A stretch of 64,000 nt of DNA from Bacteriovorax sp037444575 (GTDB lineage Bacteria; Bdellovibrionota; Bacteriovoracia; Bacteriovoracales; Bacteriovoracaceae): assembly GCA_037444575.1 (NCBI GenBank), contig JBBIME010000003.1, forward strand, positions 62,001-126,000. The letters run 5' to 3'. Shown one piece after another: positions 1 to 9,161 of this stretch. Positions within the stretch are counted from its first letter, which is position 1. Every line of letters begins with the position of its first letter. The notes under the pieces were generated by a model that did no database searches, was not told the DNA's origin, and worked only from the letters and a program-made list of their open reading frames with translations. Made by a program: the position numbers and the translations under genes.

Positions 1-394
1 CTGCGACTAAACTGTATCCATAAGCAACACCAGTACCAAGACCAATAAGTGTAAACATGTTTAAACTTTTATTTTTTAGTGATTGCCAGAATTTTACAAA
101 GAACGGCCATCCTCCCCAAAGAACAACAGGTGTTGCCAATATAACTTCAATCCATTTCAAACTTTGAAGAAACGCTTCTTGATGAATAAGATGTCGTCCA
201 CCCATTGTGATAAACAGCAAAGGCAAGCTTAAGGCCGTACTTATAAAAAACCTTTTAAGCATTAAAAGATATTCAGAATTATCTTCTTCGTTACTTTGGA
301 CTTCATATGGTTCAAGTACCATTCCACAGATGGGACAATTGCCAGGTTCATTCCGTCGAATCTGTGTGTGCATGGGGCATGTGTATTCTTTCAT
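1..394 (-). CDS. copA: Copper-translocating P1B-type ATPase, N-terminal part (cut by window edge)
   Basis: Reading leftwards from the ATG at 394, about 131 codons are open to the window edge. Residues 4-29 form a heavy-metal-binding domain (YTCPMH at 4-9, CPICGM at 20-25), the short Cys-rich module found before the membrane region of CopA/CopB-type ATPases. Transmembrane segments follow at about 48-65 and 80-100, then the family sequence SLNMFTLIGLG (residues 110-120). Known role of the family: ATP-driven export of Cu(I) to the periplasm. The catalytic DKTGT loop lies outside the window. A GGAG ribosome site lies 4 bases before the ATG. The lipoprotein gene 134 bases upstream has the same direction, and CsoR with its operator lies just beyond it, which supports a copper role. 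Confidence 0.88.
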   Translation of the reverse strand, partial: MKEYTCPMHTQIRRNEPGNCPICGMVLEPYEVQSNEEDNSEYLLMLKRFFISTALSLPLLFITMGGRHLIHQEAFLQSLKWIEVILATPVVLWGGWPFFVKFWQSLKNKSLNMFTLIGLGTGVAYGYSLVA

Positions 395-528
395 TAGACT
401 CCGTAGAAAACTCTACACCTTTGTGCGAGTTTAATTTGTATTTTTCTAAAAGCCCATAGTGATGGACATTGTTAAACTCATACATAGAAAAATCAAATAC
501 ACTAATTTTAAAATATTTATTTTTTTAC

Positions 529-873
529 TTATTGTTTTTCAACAATTGTACCTTCACCAAACTTAACGTTATTGTCGAACTTCACAACTGAATAATGATC
601 GTTAATTAATTCCGTTACTACACCAGAACCAATTTTTACTTTTTGGCATTGAGCATAGTTACCAGAGCGACTAAGTCGACTAGTTTCTTTATTACAAACA
701 TTTTGAAAAGCTGTAACTTTGTCTCCAACTTTTACTTCTTTATCTCCCATACAAACATGAGCTTCCGTGTCACTGATTTTCATAGCAACACTTCCCCTCA
801 TTGTTGAATGAGTTGCACAGCCCACTAGATTTGCAATTAGTAAAAATGATAGAAAAATTTTCATTGACTTCAT
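529..873 (-). CDS. Small lipoprotein of the copper cluster, unknown function
   Basis: 114 residues with a lipoprotein signal peptide (hydrophobic residues 6-17, lipobox LVGC, lipidated Cys at about 19). The mature part is small with several cysteines and a predicted beta-rich character; I recognise no family. A GGGAG site 7 bases before the first ATG supports the start. It is divergent from csoR, and the CsoR-type operator lies in the 92-base gap between them, so it is probably copper-regulated together with the downstream ATPase. That regulation is inference from position. Confidence 0.75.
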   Translation of the reverse strand: MKSMKIFLSFLLIANLVGCATHSTMRGSVAMKISDTEAHVCMGDKEVKVGDKVTAFQNVCNKETSRLSRSGNYAQCQKVKIGSGVVTELINDHYSVVKFDNNVKFGEGTIVEKQ

Positions 874-913
874 TAAGATCTCCCGTAAAACTATTAATCG
901 ATTATTGATACGT

Positions 914-929
914 TACCCCCCCTAGGGTA
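914..929. promoter_or_regulatory. CsoR-type copper operator
   Basis: TACCCCCCCTAGGGTA lies between the divergent lipoprotein and csoR genes. Its reverse complement, TACCCTAGGGGGGGTA, closely matches the known B. subtilis copZA operator core TACCC-(ac)-GGGGGTA. Position and match both point to autoregulation by the adjacent CsoR. Confidence 0.75.
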
Positions 930-965
930 TATTGTGAAGGGGAAATTATTACAAAAACAGGTGTT

Positions 966-1292
966 ATGAAAAGTAAGAAAGTTTCAAAAATTAAAAAATA
1001 CCATGAATCACATAATCACCCATGTCACCATGTTCATCTTAAACAATTAGCTAGAGTTAAAGGACAAGTTGAAGGCGTAGAAAAAATGATAAATGAGGGA
1101 AGGTACTGTGTTGATATTATCAATCAGTTGAAAGCAATTAGTGCAGGATTGAAGGTTATTGAATCGGCCATATTTGATTCTCATTTAAAAAGTTGTGTGA
1201 AAGAAGCATTTTCTTCTAAAAATGATAGTGATATCCAAATGAAAATAGATGAAATAAATAAGTTAGTTTATGGAACTAAATCTAGAAAATAG
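966..1292 (+). CDS. csoR: CsoR-family metal-sensing repressor
   Basis: 108-residue all-helical DUF156/CsoR protein. The family signature RVKGQVEGVEKMI is at residues 30-42. The metal ligands fit the Cu(I) pattern: Cys48 in RYC, then His73 and Cys77 in HLKSC, with the same 25- and 4-residue spacing as in M. tuberculosis CsoR. The N-terminus is unusually rich in His (HESHNHPCHHVH, residues 13-24), which could add metal sites. Known role: apo-CsoR binds an operator and Cu(I) releases it. A matching operator lies 37 bases upstream of the gene. The surrounding genes (P1B-ATPase, multicopper oxidase) fit copper homeostasis; a nickel or cobalt role is less likely. Confidence 0.9.
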   Translation: MKSKKVSKIKKYHESHNHPCHHVHLKQLARVKGQVEGVEKMINEGRYCVDIINQLKAISAGLKVIESAIFDSHLKSCVKEAFSSKNDSDIQMKIDEINKLVYGTKSRK

Positions 1293-1317
1293 ATATTTAT
1301 TATAACGGGAGGTTTCG

Positions 1318-1782
1318 ATGTCTTCATTCGTAAAAGCTTTAAAATTCTGGTCATTTCTTACATTGGCATTAATTAGCTTTTTTGGACTTATTCAGGGCAC
1401 TGCTTACTCGGCTCAAACGACACAAGTTATACCTTTTTTTGGTGGAAAAGTTGTCGCTTCAGTTAGTTGGATGTCTCAGCCATCAACTTCAAAAGCAACT
1501 CAACTAAAAGTAGAATTAACAGATTCAGTAGGACATCCGTACGATATCGATCCATCGTTAGTCTCAGTTGGTCTTTTTATGCCAGAAATGCCCGACATGG
1601 GAGTTGAAGAGCAAAACGTAGTTTCCCTGAATGATGCTTCAGGAAGTCCAGTTTCAGGGAGTTTTGTAGCCACTGATGTTAGCTTTTCAATGCAAGGAGA
1701 ATGGGAAGTTCGATTGACTCTTCCAAATCCACAAGATCAAAAACAAACTGAAATGAAAAAATTCAATCAGGTTGTTAAATAG
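1318..1782 (+). CDS. Exported FixH/YtkA-like domain protein
   Basis: 154 residues with an N-terminal hydrophobic segment (about 10-28) that is either a signal peptide or an anchor. The remainder is a single beta-sandwich resembling the FixH/YtkA-like family. It contains the Met-rich loop LFMPEMPDMG (about residues 86-95) and the late strand SMQGEWEVRL. In related proteins such Met and His positions bind Cu(I) in the periplasm. A GGGAGG site precedes the ATG by 6 bases. It follows csoR by 25 bases and is probably co-transcribed. A periplasmic copper carrier is the likely role, but this is inference. Confidence 0.75.
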   Translation: MSSFVKALKFWSFLTLALISFFGLIQGTAYSAQTTQVIPFFGGKVVASVSWMSQPSTSKATQLKVELTDSVGHPYDIDPSLVSVGLFMPEMPDMGVEEQNVVSLNDASGSPVSGSFVATDVSFSMQGEWEVRLTLPNPQDQKQTEMKKFNQVVK

Positions 1783-1799
1783 GGCACACTTTTGCGGGG

Positions 1800-4346
1800 C
1801 TACTGCATTTTTGCATGTATCTCAGCTCCGCAATATAGTCCTCCCTCCTGCTTGTAAGCACAACGAACTGGAACTAGTTTCAAGTTTAGGGTTGGACGTA
1901 CTGAAAGAGCAAATCCCGCTTCAAATTCCTGACAATACTTTCCTTCACAACCAACTTCGCCTTCAATTGTTGTATTCGGAGCTATATCAACAACACTGGC
2001 CAATGATGATTTGATACTCTTGTCTGTGTAAACTTGAATGCTCGCTGTAAGTAATTTGTTATTTAACGGTTGGATCTTATAGCCAACACCTGGAGCAACA
2101 GATGATTCAATTGTCTGACCATCTTTAATTAATTGGCGAACGTCTAAATTTAATGTCACACATTTATTGGGTTCGTAACAATATCCATAGGAACCACTGG
2201 CAGTAATAGTTTTATTCCCATCTCTATCAGTTTGCTCAAAAAAGGCATCAATTACGTTTAAGTTAACATTTCCGTTTGGGCTTACGTATTTGTATCGGCC
2301 ATTGATAATGTTTGCTCCAACTCCTAAATCTAATCCTGAAGAAGATACACCCTCAGCTGCTGAGCTTGGCATTGGCATTTCTTCCATATGGTTTTGCTCC
2401 ATCTTCGCGGCACTATCTTTTGTAGCAAAGGCCATCATCATGGAATTCGCCATGTGAAACAAGTTATGACAATGAAGCATCCATGTTCCTTTATTACCAG
2501 AATAAAATTCAAATTCTAATTCTCCTCCTGGAAATACGGTTGCAGTGTGCATGAAGGCACGATCAGCGACATCTTCTAGTTTTTCATTTTTCTTTATGAG
2601 TCTAAAAAATTGCCCATGTAAGTGCATCGGATGATTCATCATTCCCATTTTCATTGAGTTTTTTATCGTCACATGGATACGAGCATTGTTAGGAATATCT
2701 ACGATTGGCATCGGTGCTTTTGGGTCTATTTTGGTTCCGTTGATCCCTTTTATTTGCCAGTAATAGTTTTCCATATTTCCCATAAGCTCTAGATCGTAGT
2801 AGACAACTGAAATGTTTGGATCAATAGGTGCAGGATTGAGTGATTTCAGCATATCGTAATTAACTTGAGTGTAATTTTCATTAGGAAGCTCACCAAAAGT
2901 TGTTACAGGAACATCTCGGGCCTCTTGGATTTTTGTTCCAGCATCGTTTTGGCCAATCATGATTCTTGAAAGTCTTTTATTAAATTGATCATCGATAGAT
3001 TTAAGACGTAGTTCGTAAGCTTTGTCATTGTCCGGAACTTCGACAATTACATCATAACACTCACCCATGCCAATATAAAGCTGATCAACCTCAACTGGTT
3101 TAACATTCTTTCCATCTTTAGAAACAATCATCATAGGAAGTTTTTGATTATCGGGAAGAGATTTATTGTTTGCATAATCAAGATAAAAGTATGATGACGT
3201 CGAACCATTAACAATTCTAAGTCGAACTCTTTCTCCAGCACGCATTTGACCAAACTCAAGTTCACTTTGTGATCTTGTCTCAGCTGATTGATTTTTACAA
3301 TTTAAACAGCGTTCATCATTGATGAAGAAGTCACTGTAGTAAACGTCTGCTTTATCCATCGCAAACATTCCCATGCTTAACAAATTTTGAAATGCCTTTT
3401 TAAATCCTTTTCCGTTATCTGTTTTGTAGGCTGTCCATAAGTCATTATATAGCTTTCCATCAAGTTGAGTATTTCCTGATTCTTGCTGGAGACGCTTTAA
3501 TATTTTTGCTGGATTAAGATTGATATAGTCAGTTAGTAAAATAGTTCTATCATAATGGTAGCGAGTATCAACTTTACGATTAGTATAAACAGGATCATTT
3601 CCCTTAGGGAATACTACAAATGTTCCTCGTGCTTCTTGTTCTTGAAGAGTGTGAGGATGATACCAGTACGTTCCATCTTGCTTTAATTGAAAACGATAGA
3701 GAAAAGTTGTATTTGGAGCGATTGCTTTCTGAGTGACCCCCGGAACTCCATCTACACCGTTTGGAAGCTCAAGACCATGCCAGTGAACTGAAGTTGCCTC
3801 AGTACTATTGTTTGTTACGAGTATTTCTGCGATCTCTCCATTTTGAAAAAATAATGGAGGCCCATTGATCGCTCGTTTTTTATCATTAACATCTGGATGA
3901 TTAAGAGTTGGGCAGTTTTTCATATTAATTTGGAAAAATCCTTTTGAATTTTCTGTGACAAGATCGTAATGACGAATATTCATATATCGAGTAATTTTTG
4001 ATCCATCTTTATCCGAAACTTCCACAGCTTCGTTACGAAGAGTTCCTGTACAATAACCTAGATTTTGGTAGCTCTCAATTCCTGGAGCCTTAGCTGAAAA
4101 GGGTGCGAGGTCTTTAGGATCGATATGTTTTCTTTGAGGACGTTTTGCAGATTGATGCTCGAAAAATTCTTTACAGCAGGCCATTGTTGGCATTTGTCCA
4201 CACATTGCTTGATTGATAGTCATGCCTTGAAAGACATCTGTTCCATCCCATTTTGCATGTTCAATGAATTCCTTTGGACAAATGGACTCAGCATACACAT
4301 TTGTAAGCAGTAGCAGAGTCATTAAAAGAGAATAGATTTCTTTCAT
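1800..4346 (-). CDS. Secreted multicopper oxidase with C-terminal extension
   Basis: 848 residues with a signal peptide (1-19). All four copper-binding motifs of the laccase/CopA/CueO family are present: HWHG at 188-191, YHPH at 229-232, HPMHLHG at 572-578 and HCHNLFHM at 625-632. Family role: oxidation of Cu(I) or phenolics coupled to O2 reduction. It is longer than typical CopA/CueO because of a Cys-rich region at about 20-100 and a further 180-residue beta-rich domain after residue 665 that I do not recognise. A Met/His-rich linker (about 648-660) could bind copper. It converges on the FixH-like gene, 17 bases apart, and completes the copper cluster. No good ribosome site is seen before the ATG. 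Confidence 0.9.
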   Translation of the reverse strand: MKEIYSLLMTLLLLTNVYAESICPKEFIEHAKWDGTDVFQGMTINQAMCGQMPTMACCKEFFEHQSAKRPQRKHIDPKDLAPFSAKAPGIESYQNLGYCTGTLRNEAVEVSDKDGSKITRYMNIRHYDLVTENSKGFFQINMKNCPTLNHPDVNDKKRAINGPPLFFQNGEIAEILVTNNSTEATSVHWHGLELPNGVDGVPGVTQKAIAPNTTFLYRFQLKQDGTYWYHPHTLQEQEARGTFVVFPKGNDPVYTNRKVDTRYHYDRTILLTDYINLNPAKILKRLQQESGNTQLDGKLYNDLWTAYKTDNGKGFKKAFQNLLSMGMFAMDKADVYYSDFFINDERCLNCKNQSAETRSQSELEFGQMRAGERVRLRIVNGSTSSYFYLDYANNKSLPDNQKLPMMIVSKDGKNVKPVEVDQLYIGMGECYDVIVEVPDNDKAYELRLKSIDDQFNKRLSRIMIGQNDAGTKIQEARDVPVTTFGELPNENYTQVNYDMLKSLNPAPIDPNISVVYYDLELMGNMENYYWQIKGINGTKIDPKAPMPIVDIPNNARIHVTIKNSMKMGMMNHPMHLHGQFFRLIKKNEKLEDVADRAFMHTATVFPGGELEFEFYSGNKGTWMLHCHNLFHMANSMMMAFATKDSAAKMEQNHMEEMPMPSSAAEGVSSSGLDLGVGANIINGRYKYVSPNGNVNLNVIDAFFEQTDRDGNKTITASGSYGYCYEPNKCVTLNLDVRQLIKDGQTIESSVAPGVGYKIQPLNNKLLTASIQVYTDKSIKSSLASVVDIAPNTTIEGEVGCEGKYCQEFEAGFALSVRPTLNLKLVPVRCAYKQEGGLYCGAEIHAKMQ

Positions 4347-4518
4347 GCTAAATATTATTAGCAGTTAATGTGCCAGAAATAATTCTTAAGAGCGCTCATA
4401 ATCTCAAGGATTTAGAGTTCCTTCCTCAATCAAGAATTTCATATGCCTAAACAATAGTCAGTGATATGTCTAAAAAGTAGTGAACTTACTTTTCCATCAT
4501 AAGGATCATGAATAGCAT

Positions 4519-5790
4519 TTAAATTTTTTTTAACTCGCTCCAACCGCTTACAAATCGCTGTGATTTAAATACCTGTTTCATATACCACGCTTCTTTGTTG
4601 GTTCCACAAGCTGCAATTTTGACGGCCTCATGACCTTCACGGGCATTGATTTTATCCATGGTCTGCATAAGGGTAATATCCCTTGTAGAATCATTGTCGC
4701 CAAAGAGTGAGACTTGATGCTCATTTGCCTCTTGAATGCGAGAAAGCTTAACAAGTGCTTTTTTATATTCAAACCCACTTAAAAAAATGTCATCTAAAAT
4801 GTTCCAGGCCTCGCGAATAATTTTTCTGGTATCACATGTTGGACTTGGTAATATGCTTGAACCCACCTTTGAATACTGGGGAATATCTTTAAAGGGATTA
4901 GTGTGAATATAAACTTCGATCTCGCCACAAACTGATTCCTGTTTTCTTAGTTTTTCTGCCGCCAGACTTGCGTAGCAGGCCACTGATTCTCTAAGAGATG
5001 CTAGGTCAAAAACAGGAACTCCAAAAGTTCGACTGCACATGATTTCTTTTTTCTTTGGCGTCTCATGATTGATCGGAAAACAAGAAATCTCTCGAAGCTC
5101 ATCTTGAATCATTCTTCCTATTTTTGTGAATTGTTTTTGAATGAGAAGATCATTTTTAAAGTCCCTAAGTTGTTTGGCATTATGAATTCCCAAGGTCTTC
5201 ATCTTTATAGAGTTTTGTCTTCCAATTCCCCAGATGTCGCCAACTTCAACACTGGAGAGGGCGAACTCTAAATTTTCTTTGGAAAGAACACTGTATACGC
5301 CTTTGGTAGCTTCATTTTTCTTCGCTATTCGATTAGCGAGTTTTGCTAAAACTTTTGTTCTTCCAATTCCTACTCCCACTGGAATGCCGGTATTTCTCTC
5401 GACGACTTCTTTTATGTGACGGCAATAATCAAGAATATTTTTTTGATCAAATCCCGTTAAATCCAAAAAGGCTTCATCGACAGAATAGACTTCAAGAGAC
5501 GGAGTAAATTCAAAAAGGGTATTCATCACTCGATCTGAAATATTTGTATAGAGAGAAAAATTAGCAGAAAAAACAGCGACATTGTTTTTCTCGCAAATAT
5601 TTTTGACCTGGAAGTAGGGAGCTCCCATCGCTACACCTAATTTTTTTAATTCATTCGTTCTAGAAACAAAGCATCCATCATTGTTTGAGAGAACACCGAC
5701 GGGGCGATTTTTTAAATCAGGCCGGAATAATCTTTCACATGAACAGTAAAATGAATTGCAATCAACAAGAACAAAAATTTTGTCACTCAT
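4519..5790 (-). CDS. umuC: Error-prone DNA polymerase V catalytic subunit UmuC
   Basis: 423-residue Y-family polymerase, the usual UmuC length. Catalytic carboxylates are visible: Asp10 in VLVDCNSFY and Asp105-Glu106 in YSVDEAFLDL, with the steric-gate Tyr15. The helix-hairpin-helix and little-finger regions follow. It overlaps umuD by four bases (ATGA), so the two are translated as a pair and form UmuD'2C in the family. Role: translesion synthesis in the SOS response. A chromosomal or plasmid-type (RumB/ImpB-like) ancestry cannot be separated here. Confidence 0.93.
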   Translation of the reverse strand: MSDKIFVLVDCNSFYCSCERLFRPDLKNRPVGVLSNNDGCFVSRTNELKKLGVAMGAPYFQVKNICEKNNVAVFSANFSLYTNISDRVMNTLFEFTPSLEVYSVDEAFLDLTGFDQKNILDYCRHIKEVVERNTGIPVGVGIGRTKVLAKLANRIAKKNEATKGVYSVLSKENLEFALSSVEVGDIWGIGRQNSIKMKTLGIHNAKQLRDFKNDLLIQKQFTKIGRMIQDELREISCFPINHETPKKKEIMCSRTFGVPVFDLASLRESVACYASLAAEKLRKQESVCGEIEVYIHTNPFKDIPQYSKVGSSILPSPTCDTRKIIREAWNILDDIFLSGFEYKKALVKLSRIQEANEHQVSLFGDNDSTRDITLMQTMDKINAREGHEAVKIAACGTNKEAWYMKQVFKSQRFVSGWSELKKI

Positions 5791-6242
5791 TTGATAAAGC
5801 CAGCATTAGCGACAACGACGCCCCAGAAATTTAAGGATTCATTGTTTTCTATAACGATATCTTTGTATTTGGGATTATCAGATTTTAAAATGACACAATT
5901 TTCTTTTTGAAAAACTCTTTTGCAAATCATCTTGTCATCAAGGCACACGACACAAACTCTTCCATGAAAATTAGTGGCCGAGCGATCTACGATTAATACC
6001 TGGCCTTGAAAAATTGTCGGCTCCATCGAATCACCTGCGGCCTCAAAAAAGAAAGTAGAAAATTTATTTTTTATGAAAAGTTGATCGAGGCTTTGATATT
6101 TTTCGATGAAGTCATCACTGATTCCAAAGAGGCCACAGGATAATTTGGAGACAAGTTTTGGATACTCTATTATCGGGCCTTCTATGGGAGGGAGTTCAAT
6201 GCTTTTTAAGATGTCTGGCGTATGTTCATTTTTTTGTTTCAT
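5787..6242 (-). CDS. umuD: UmuD, LexA-like self-cleaving subunit of polymerase V
   Basis: 151-residue S24/LexA-fold peptidase. The Cys36-Gly37 pair is the expected self-cleavage site, Ser72 (GDSM) the nucleophile and Lys108 (ICKR) the general base, matching the E. coli Cys24/Ser60/Lys97 arrangement. It has about 12 extra residues before the cleavage site. Cleavage to UmuD' on RecA filaments activates polymerase V in the family. The gene heads the umuDC operon, with a promoter-like element just upstream. Confidence 0.93.
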   Translation of the reverse strand: MKQKNEHTPDILKSIELPPIEGPIIEYPKLVSKLSCGLFGISDDFIEKYQSLDQLFIKNKFSTFFFEAAGDSMEPTIFQGQVLIVDRSATNFHGRVCVVCLDDKMICKRVFQKENCVILKSDNPKYKDIVIENNESLNFWGVVVANAGFIK

Positions 6243-6250
6243 ATAGGTCC

Positions 6251-6278
6251 ATTATACATACGCAAAACTTACGCACAA
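6251..6278 (-). promoter_or_regulatory. Putative umuDC promoter with TGCGTA direct repeats
   Basis: On the minus strand TTGTGC, 16 bases, then a perfect TATAAT. Two TGCGTA hexamers, 11 bases apart start to start, fall in the -35 and spacer region. The hexamers overlap the promoter, as an SOS operator should, but this is not a known LexA box. The predicted transcription start is only about 2 bases before the umuD ATG, so the message may be almost leaderless. Confidence 0.45.
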
Positions 6279-6436
6279 GTCCCTGGGGAATTAAATTCTC
6301 GTCAACTAAGTTCCCAATTTTACAAGATATAGATGTCTGTTATTTATGTTTTCAATCAGTCTTATCACAAAAATATATTATCAATGACAATACCCAAAAC
6401 ATATCGTTGCCACTGGACTTTAATTAGGAGGAGTCC

Positions 6437-8203
6437 ATGGAAAGCAATTTTGTGATCACGAAATCGAAGAAGGAGATTGAGAGCTCTAATTTGAAAGGGC
6501 CTATCGATACTCCTTTCTCCTGGTCAGATGTTCTTTACCAAACGATTGCCAAAAATGCAGGATCTCTCAATATAAGTCACGAGGCACTCGATGTTCATAT
6601 TGGAACAGAAGTCGAAGAAAAAACGGCCATAAAATTTATAGGCAAAACCTGGCCTAAAGATCCAAGTGACGTCAAAGACATTACTTACGCAGAACTTTTA
6701 CATGATACAAAAATTTTATCCCAATCCTTAAGCCGTTTGGGGTTATCTAAAGGAGATGTTCTTTTTTCACTTTCTCCTCGTTTGCCTCAGTCTTATCTTA
6801 TGGCCCTTGCGACCCTTAGATCAGGTGCCGTTTACTCACCATTGTTTTCTGTCTTTGGGCCTGGACCAATTCAAGCAAGGATGAATAAAGGAAAAGCAAA
6901 AGCTCTTTTTACACTGGCATCTCTCTATCATAAAAAAATTGATTCAATTAGAGCAGAGCTTACAACTCTTACATATCTTATTATTTTAGACGACGATGGA
7001 AGCGCTAAAGATATTCCAAATCATATAGATTTTAATGAACTTTTAAGTGAAGACTATATCGAATCAAATGAAGTTATTACAACTGCAGATGACCTGGCCC
7101 TTCTGCATTTTACAAGTGGAACAACTGGAGTTCCTAAAGGTGCCATGCACGTTCACGCTGCAGTTGTTTATCACAATCTTACAGGAAAGTGGGCGCTCGA
7201 TTTTAAGCGAGATGATATATTCTGGTGTACAGCAGACCCTGGTTGGGTAACGGGAACATCCTATGGAATTATTTCTCCGTTATGCAATGGTGTGACTTTG
7301 ATAATTGATGAGGCCGAATTTAATGCCAGAAGATGGTATGAAATTTTGCAAAATTTTAAAGTCACAAACTGGTATAGTGCGCCGACAGCAATGAGAATGC
7401 TCATGAAAGCAGGTGAGGAATTACCTCGTGAATACGATCTTTCATCTATTCGTTTTGCTTCCAGTGTTGGAGAACCTCTTAATCCAGAGGTCATTTGGTG
7501 GGCCAAAAAGAATTTAGGAATCTCTCTGCATGATAATTGGTGGCAAACAGAAACAGGGGGAATCATCATTTCTAATTTCTCTTCTATGGAAATCAAACCA
7601 GGATCCATGGGAAAACCTCTTCCTGGAATTGAAGTTGAATTGGTGAGTTTAAATGAAAAAGGATTTGAGTTTGTTAAAGGGCCAGATACTGAAGGACAAA
7701 TAGTAATTAAGAAAGGATGGCCTTCAATGTTTCGAGGTTATCTTGGAGAAACTGAACGGTATTTAAAATGTTTTAAAGACGATTGGTATCTAAGTGGAGA
7801 TCTCGCTAAAAAAGCTCAACAAGGATATTACTGGTTTGTCGGAAGACTTGACGACGTGATTAAAAGCTCAGGTCATCTCATCGGCCCCTTTGAACTCGAA
7901 AGCCTTCTAATGGAACATCCTGCAGTTTTAGAAGCGGCCGTCATTGGAATTCCGGATAAAATGGTGGGCGAAATTGTTAAGGCCTTCATCGTTTTAAAAA
8001 AAGACTATAAGGGCGATGAGCGTTTGCGCTTAGATATTTTATCTTTTGCTCGAGTTCACCTGGGGGCATCAATTGCTCCAAGAGAAATTTCTTTTATAGA
8101 TAATTTGCCAAAGACCAGAAGCGGAAAAATCATGCGACGACTTTTAAAAGCTAGAGAGCTTGGAACTCCAGAAGGCGATACCTCTATGTTGGAGATCACA
8201 TAA
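6437..8203 (+). CDS. Acyl-CoA synthetase (acetyl-CoA synthetase-like, AMP-forming)
   Basis: 588-residue ANL-superfamily adenylating enzyme. The phosphate-binding motif FTSGTTGVPKG is at about residues 224-234. The aromatic core motif is DNWWQTETGG, the hinge GRLDDVIKSSGH, and the catalytic-lysine segment is KTRSGKIMRR near the C-terminus. The N-terminal ACAS-type region resembles acetyl/propionyl-CoA synthetases; substrate size cannot be read from the sequence. Strong ribosome site AGGAGGAG. It is the first gene of a five-gene operon ending in an acyl carrier protein, with one base to the next gene. It may activate a carboxylic acid onto CoA or directly onto the carrier; this is inference. 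Confidence 0.88.
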   Translation: MESNFVITKSKKEIESSNLKGPIDTPFSWSDVLYQTIAKNAGSLNISHEALDVHIGTEVEEKTAIKFIGKTWPKDPSDVKDITYAELLHDTKILSQSLSRLGLSKGDVLFSLSPRLPQSYLMALATLRSGAVYSPLFSVFGPGPIQARMNKGKAKALFTLASLYHKKIDSIRAELTTLTYLIILDDDGSAKDIPNHIDFNELLSEDYIESNEVITTADDLALLHFTSGTTGVPKGAMHVHAAVVYHNLTGKWALDFKRDDIFWCTADPGWVTGTSYGIISPLCNGVTLIIDEAEFNARRWYEILQNFKVTNWYSAPTAMRMLMKAGEELPREYDLSSIRFASSVGEPLNPEVIWWAKKNLGISLHDNWWQTETGGIIISNFSSMEIKPGSMGKPLPGIEVELVSLNEKGFEFVKGPDTEGQIVIKKGWPSMFRGYLGETERYLKCFKDDWYLSGDLAKKAQQGYYWFVGRLDDVIKSSGHLIGPFELESLLMEHPAVLEAAVIGIPDKMVGEIVKAFIVLKKDYKGDERLRLDILSFARVHLGASIAPREISFIDNLPKTRSGKIMRRLLKARELGTPEGDTSMLEIT

Positions 8204-8204
8204 A

Positions 8205-9161
8205 ATGGATCATGAAACCTCAATGCTGTTATTAAAAAATATGCTGAGGGTTCGAACCATGGAGGAGTTGTGTGCTGAGCTTTATACACAAGAAAAGATT
8301 AGAGGTTTTCTTCATTTGTATATTGGAGAAGAAGCAGTCGCTGCAGGAGTGATTAGTCTTCTGAGTGAAAATGATAATGTCTTAGGAACGTATCGAGAGC
8401 ATGCTCACGCTCTTTTAAAAGGAGTATCTGCTAAAGAAATATTTGCAGAGATGCTTGGAAAAATTGATGGATGTTCAAAAGGGCGAGGTGGATCGATGCA
8501 TTTGTATTCTGCCTCTCATCGATTTTTTGGTGGAACTGCAATCGTTGCTTCTGGTATTCCTCAGGCCGTTGGTTTAGCTTTTGCTGCTAAAAGATTAAAT
8601 GAAAATCGTCAGACAGTTTGTTTTTTTGGTGAAGGAGCAATGGCCGAAGGAGCTTTTCATGAGTCGATGAATATGGCCTCCCTTTGGAAAATTCCAATGC
8701 TTTTTTGTTGCGAAAATAATTTCTATGCCATGGGAACAGCTCTCTCAAGAAGTCAGTCTCAAACTGATCTCGTTTTAAAAGCAAAGTCATATGTCATGGA
8801 AGCTGACGTTGTTGATGGTATGAATGTTTTTGAGGTTGTTGAAAAAACCAAGAAAGCACTTGAGTATATAAAAACGGAAAAGCGTCCTTATTTTTTAGAA
8901 TTTAAAACTTATCGATTTCGTGCGCATTCTATGTTTGATCCGGATCTTTATAGGGACAAAAGTGAAGTTGAAAAATGGAAAGAAAAAGATCCGATAAACT
9001 TTTTGAAGCTTGAGATTTCAAAAACATTAAATCCCGAAGTTTTTTATAAAGAGTTCGAAGAACTCAGCAATGAAATTAGGCGAGAAATGACTGAGGCCGT
9101 TGAGTTTGCTGAGAGTTCAAAACTTGAAGAATTTTCTGACCTGGAAAAAGAGGTGCTATGA
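8205..9161 (+). CDS. 2-oxoacid dehydrogenase E1 alpha subunit (pyruvate/acetoin type)
   Basis: 318 residues from the ATG at 8205, chosen because it follows the previous stop by one base and has GGAG upstream; an earlier in-frame start would lie inside the previous gene. The thiamine-diphosphate motif runs from GEGA (142-145) to ENN (170-172). The usual GDG is GEG here, a conservative change at the Mg2+ ligand. The Ser/Tyr-containing regulatory loop and the GSMH motif (96-99) are present. With E1 beta it forms the decarboxylating E1 of a pyruvate-, acetoin- or branched-chain-type complex. It overlaps E1 beta by four bases. Confidence 0.9.
   Translation: MDHETSMLLLKNMLRVRTMEELCAELYTQEKIRGFLHLYIGEEAVAAGVISLLSENDNVLGTYREHAHALLKGVSAKEIFAEMLGKIDGCSKGRGGSMHLYSASHRFFGGTAIVASGIPQAVGLAFAAKRLNENRQTVCFFGEGAMAEGAFHESMNMASLWKIPMLFCCENNFYAMGTALSRSQSQTDLVLKAKSYVMEADVVDGMNVFEVVEKTKKALEYIKTEKRPYFLEFKTYRFRAHSMFDPDLYRDKSEVEKWKEKDPINFLKLEISKTLNPEVFYKEFEELSNEIRREMTEAVEFAESSKLEEFSDLEKEVL

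Noticed and set aside
207..434. Plus-strand 75-codon ORF near the left edge
   Set aside because: Opposite-strand shadow of the P-type ATPase gene, which has clear family motifs.
4360..4375. Sigma54-like site TGGCACATTAACTGCT before the multicopper oxidase gene
   Set aside because: Good match, but the -12 element would be only about 14 bases from the ATG, leaving almost no leader, and no ribosome site is visible. Kept out of the regulon as probably chance or an alternative start.
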